Assembly (NCBI RefSeq): GCF_037042905.1
Contig: NC_087258.1
Coordinates: 9,898,501-9,962,500 of the forward strand
Length of the DNA stretch: 64,000 bases
Source of the DNA: Lytechinus pictus
Lineage: Eukaryota > Echinodermata > Echinoidea > Temnopleuroida > Toxopneustidae
Direction: 5' to 3'
Made by a program: the position numbers and the translations under genes. How positions within the stretch are numbered: the stretch's first letter is position 1; each line of letters begins with the position of its first letter. Of this stretch, positions 60,230 to 64,000 are shown piece by piece. The notes under the pieces were generated by a model. The model was not told where the DNA came from. It was given only the letters and a program-made list of their open reading frames with translations, and ran no database searches.

Positions 60230-61380
60230 TACACCATCATAGGCGGATCCAGGGGGTGGCCGAGGGGCCAAGCCCCCCTATTGGGGGAGCAAAAACATGA
60301 AAAAAGGGAAAGAAAGAAAAAAAGGGGGGGGGGAAGAAAGGAGGAAAAAAGAAGAGGAAAAATAAGAGGAGGGAGACGAGTAAATAAAAAAAGGTCAGGG
60401 GAAGGCTTGGAAGATAATTTTAAAAAATATTCCATGTCACTATATTGAATTTTCGCTCGCGCCGCTTCGCGCTCGCATTGCCTGTTCGATGAGATACAAA
60501 TCTTGCTCAATAGGCTGATATGTAGCTTAAAATATCAAATTTGAAGTCAATTTACAAAACATATTTCAACTCGGAAAAACATATTTCAACTCGGACATCG
60601 AGCTTTCATTATTTGTTTGAATGACAAATTGATTTTTAAGTGCTATATAAAATGTCAATTTTATGGTGTGAATTTTCATTTTCATGCTTGCGCTGTGCGC
60701 TCGCATTATTTGATTTGCCAAGTAGGCCTACCTATTGTCTTTGTGTATTCCATAAGATTCTCCCTTTTCAGGTGTGATTGTCAAAAACAAAGGCCTATCA
60801 GCTAGCGCTGCGCGCTCGCATTTTGATTGGTGAGTTATGCCAACCTCTATATTAAATATATAACAAACTACTTAAAATCCCCCTTTTATGACAGTGTATA
60901 AAAAATTTCGGCTCGCGATTTACGCTCGCATTAATTGTTAAAAACATATCAACCCATAAATCTTATTCATGAATACAATAGTGCTTAAAATATTCAGTTT
61001 TCATGCCTCAACGTTAGCAAATTTTACGCACTCATTAGGCTTTTTAGATTAATGAGTATGATGATAACATTTTTATGAATTCCTAATAACTAAATTCTCT
61101 TTTTCAGAGAGGAATATCGACAAGTTTCATATCGCGCTTAGGAAGATGAATAGGAAGATAGTCATCATTTTCATATGATGACAAAATGTCCCTAGGCCTA
61201 AATGTCCCGGTCTGATATCAAAATGATAACAAAAATATCAGCTTGCGCTTAGCGCTCGCATCATTTATTAAGTTTTGTCTACATCCATTTCACAATTTCC
61301 TTTCACAGTGCTTTAAATAGTGCTTGAATTGACCCTTTTAATACCGGAATATCAAATATTTTCAGCTCGCATTGATATTG
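60230..61380. repeat. G-run and CTCGC-rich dispersed repeat, copy 2
   Basis: Starts with GGCGGATCCAGGGGG and C/G runs at 60240-60330. At least six modules follow, near 60453, 60687, 60803, 60911, 61240 and 61364. Each is a variant of GCTCGCGCTTCGCGCTCGCATT with TTGxTTxGTGAGxxA downstream. Same family as 31440-32520. Confidence 0.7.
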
Positions 61381-61427
61381 TTTGGTTATATACGTATACC
61401 GTTAATGGTTACAAACAAGGCAAGAGA

Positions 61428-62856
61428 GTCATAAGAGAGTCTTGCATATAAACTTTAACGTTGACCTGAAAATGACCTTTGACCTTACCATGCGACCTCC
61501 GACTGCAGCATAACATGCACATTCCCCAAGTCCATCTACCATCCAGGTTTGGTTGAAAAGTGACTTACGGTTGCGGTGTTAGGTGTCATAAGAGAGTCTT
61601 GCATGTAAACTTTAACGTTGACCTGAAAATGACCTTTGACCTTCTTATGTGACCTCTGACTGCAGCCTAACATGCAGGTTCCCAAGTCCATCCACTATAC
61701 AAGTTTGGTTAAAAAGTGACTTACGGTTGCAGAGTTAGGTGTCATAAGAGAGTCTTGCATGTAAACTTTAACGTTGACCTTAAAATGACCTTTGACCTAA
61801 CCATGTGATCTCTGACTGCAGCATAACATGCACGTCCCCCAAGTCCATCTACCATCTAAGTTTGGTTGAAAAGTGACTTACGGTTGCGGAGTTAGCTGTC
61901 ATAAGAGAGTCTTGCATGTAAACTTTAACGTTGACCTGAAAATGACCTTTGACCTCATCATGTGACCTCTGACTACATCATAACATGCAGGTCCCCCAAG
62001 TCCATCTACCATCCAAGTTTCGTTGAAAAGTGACTTACGGTTGAGGAGTTAGGTGTCATAAGAGAGTCTTGCATGTAAACTTTAACGTTGACCTGAAAAT
62101 GACCTTTGACCTTACCATGCGACCTCCGACTGCAGCATTACATGCACATTCCCCGATTCCATCTACCATCCAAGTTTGGTTGAAAAGTGACTTACGGTTG
62201 TGGTGTTAGGTGTCATAAGAGAGACTTGCATGTAAACTTTAACGTTGACCTGAAAATGACCTTTGACCTAACCATGTGACCTCTGACTGCAGCCTAACAT
62301 GCAGGTCCCCAAGTCCATCTACTATACAAGTTTGGTTGAAAAGTGACTTACGGTTGCAGATTTAGGTGTCATAAGAGAGTCTTGCATGTAAACTTTAACG
62401 TTGACCTGAAAATAACCTTTGACCTTACCATGTGATCTCTGACTGCAGCATAACATACAGGTCCCCCAAGTCCATCTACCATCCAAGTTTGGTTGAAAAG
62501 CGACTTACGGTTGCGGAGTTAGGTGTCATAAGAGAGTCTTGCATGTAAACTTTAACGTTGACCTTAAAATGACCTTTAACCTCATCATGTGACCTCTGAC
62601 TGCAGCATAACATGCAGGTCCCCCAAGTCCATCTACCATCCAAGTTTGGTTGAAAAGCGACTTACGGTTGCGGAGTTAGGTGTCATAAGAGAGTCTTGCA
62701 TGTAAACTTTAACGTTGACCTGCATGTAAAATTTAACGTTGACCTGAAAATGACCTTTGACCTTACCATGTGACCTCCGACTGCAGCATAACATGCAGGT
62801 CCCCAAAGTCCATCCACCATTCAAGTTTGGTTGAAAAGTGACTTACGGTTGTGGAG
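61428..62856. repeat. Nine-unit 156-157-bp satellite with DR1 motifs
   Basis: Units start at GTCATAAGAGAG near 61428, 61585, 61741, 61898, 62055, 62212, 62368, 62525 and 62682. Spacing is 156 or 157 throughout. Each unit contains TGACCTTTGACCT (a direct repeat of AGGTCA spaced by one, read on the minus strand), then TCATGTGACCTCTGACTGCAGC. The core is perfect in seven units and altered by one base in units 7 and 8. The last unit has a 28-bp internal duplication. Unit identity is high, indicating recent expansion or homogenisation. Confidence 0.95.
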
Positions 62857-63136
62857 ATGTGTCATTTCCGACCTTTCGTTGGAGAACGCGAACGCTTATT
62901 TGCGACGGTAGTTGATTTTGGAAGAGACTTTTGGGCCCGTCGTCATGGTCGTAAAACTATGTCCTGCTATGCAAATTGTGTGACTTGAGATTTTTTTTCG
63001 TTTCGCATCTGGAACGGAAACATTCAATCTGCGTGTCGTGTGCAAAATCTGGTTGCTAATATGGTAACAGCGATATATCCGATTTAGGACGACTTTCCAA
63101 AGCCACATTTGGTTCCTCCCAGAGCTCGAGAGGCCG

Positions 63137-63437
63137 CCCGGGGGGCCCACTTCCATTGAAGAGTGGATACCAGGCGCGGCCACGCGTAAAAAGGGAAAGA
63201 GTGGGCAAGTACGTTACGTATAGGCCTATGTAACGTTATAAGGGTGTCAAAAACGATGTTTAAAATACTGAGAAGGAAGATATGTTTTCAATACTTGTAG
63301 GGTTTCACAAGCTAAATACTTGTTAAGAGATGCATTTTCATAATCTGGATAAGCCTTGCTTCCCTTGTTTAGGGTGCTTTTCGAAACCGCATGGTCGTGC
63401 CTGGTATCCACTCATCAATGGAAGTGGTCCCCCCGGG
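63137..63437. mobile_element. MITE family E, copy 3 (short)
   Basis: CCCGGGGGGCCCACTTCCAT at the left and inverse at the right, with ATACCAGGCGCGGCC-type subterminal repeats. About 300 bp, an internally deleted relative of 17212-17765. Confidence 0.8.
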
Positions 63438-63564
63438 AATTCGAATCTAATCTCCATTTCTGGGGAAAGTAAAACATAATGCCCATTACATTGTGTGCTA
63501 GAGGCATATCGTTTGTGTAGGAGTAAACAAAAGAAATTTCGGCTGGTACGTGTTCAGACCAAGG

Positions 63565-63911
63565 TTACTCCTTGTTCAGACGTATACTTGCTGAGTACAT
63601 AATCAACGCATGCGAAATGGTTTCTGCTGGAGAGGTGATTTGATCCATGGAATCAATTGCCAGAGATCCACCAATAATCCACATTAAATGCAATATCGAT
63701 TCGATGGACTGTAATGATCTATATCTAAGCCTTAATTCAGTAACTTTTTCCTCACTCAGTATGTACTCGATTTGTTTAAAAACCACTTTCTTATCCATGT
63801 CATAATCTATTGTAGGTCCTGCATTTCGAATATCTCCAGCCATCAGTCGTAATGTACATGCATGTATGGTGCGGGTGTCGCGGGAAAGAATTTTGCACAC
63901 GAAAAGCAGAT
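63565..63911 (-). CDS. Possible terminal exon of an unidentified gene
   Basis: The minus strand is open from a candidate acceptor (CCCTACAG at 63912-63919) to a stop at 63565, about 115 codons, with no ATG at the left. Composition is protein-like: mixed hydrophobic and charged helices, a CxxC-free N-part with TIHACTLRLMAGD, and a hydrophobic LHLMWIIGGSLAI stretch. No repeat match was seen. I do not recognise a domain. It could be the 3' exon of a gene extending beyond the window, or a relic. Confidence 0.35.
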
Positions 63912-63927
63912 CTGTAGGGCCTGTAAC

Positions 63928-64000
63928 CCCCCCTGTAACACAAAGCTTAGCATTGATTGTAGAGCAGTTTTCTACGTTTGATTCTATTGACTATAATGTA
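63928..64000. mobile_element. MITE family C, partial copy at window edge
   Basis: CCTGTAACACAAAGCTTAGC followed by GATTCTATTGACTATAATGTA aligns to the left half of 36407-36539. The right half lies outside the window. Confidence 0.75.

Noticed and set aside
61428..62856. CRISPR-like appearance of regularly spaced repeats
   Set aside because: The whole 157-bp unit is conserved with no unique spacers, and the DNA is eukaryotic; it is a satellite.

Overview
The window is animal nuclear DNA: AT-rich, intron-dense, gene-poor and packed with transposon remnants. The combination of an ependymin-related gene, an intronless divergent rhodopsin-class GPCR, tRNA-derived SINEs, CR1/L2-type LINEs and a very large variety of small foldback DNA transposons fits an echinoderm, most likely a sea urchin. 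That assignment is inference; no marker in the window fixes the species.

Three protein genes can be built from the sequence. (1) A complete CLCN6 orthologue (ClC-6, the late-endosomal 2Cl-/H+ exchanger) on the minus strand, 30949 down to 5351. It has 22 coding exons whose splice phases all agree, giving a 2598-nt CDS (865 aa; human ClC-6 is 869 aa). (2) An ependymin-related secreted protein on the plus strand, 35741 to 45809, with six exons and a 729-nt CDS (242 aa). (3) A single-exon GPCR on the minus strand, 60117 to 59083 (344 aa). A possible terminal exon of an unidentified gene lies at 63565-63911 (minus), and a P-loop (Ras-like G1) exon candidate lies at 3585-3645.

Layout. 1-3045: tandem 1.6-kb duplication carrying two ORFs of unknown origin. 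3228-3652: three tandem ~135-bp units, each encoding a GxxxxGKS loop. 5283-30949: CLCN6, its introns filled with SINEs, MITEs, a (CAT)n tract of about 770 bp and dead LINE and transposase fragments. 31000-34960: G-runs, a CTCGC-rich repeat and several MITEs. 35741-45809: the ependymin gene, with a MITE a few bases from one acceptor and an antisense L2/CR1-like LINE in its last intron. 47200-49445: a foldback element abutting a truncated LINE. 51136-55975: a nearly full-length LINE whose ORF2 is split by a DNA transposon that itself contains a second MITE. 57432-58765: a long-TIR Tc1/mariner-type element. 59083-60117: the GPCR. 60230-61380: another CTCGC repeat. 61428-62856: a nine-unit 157-bp satellite carrying a DR1 nuclear-receptor motif in each unit.

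The three genes have unrelated functions and nothing suggests they are co-regulated. The window's main interest is its layered insertion history. Several insertions have readable target-site duplications and one has an empty site for comparison. Also of interest are the repeats that carry transcription-factor-like motifs at fixed spacing.
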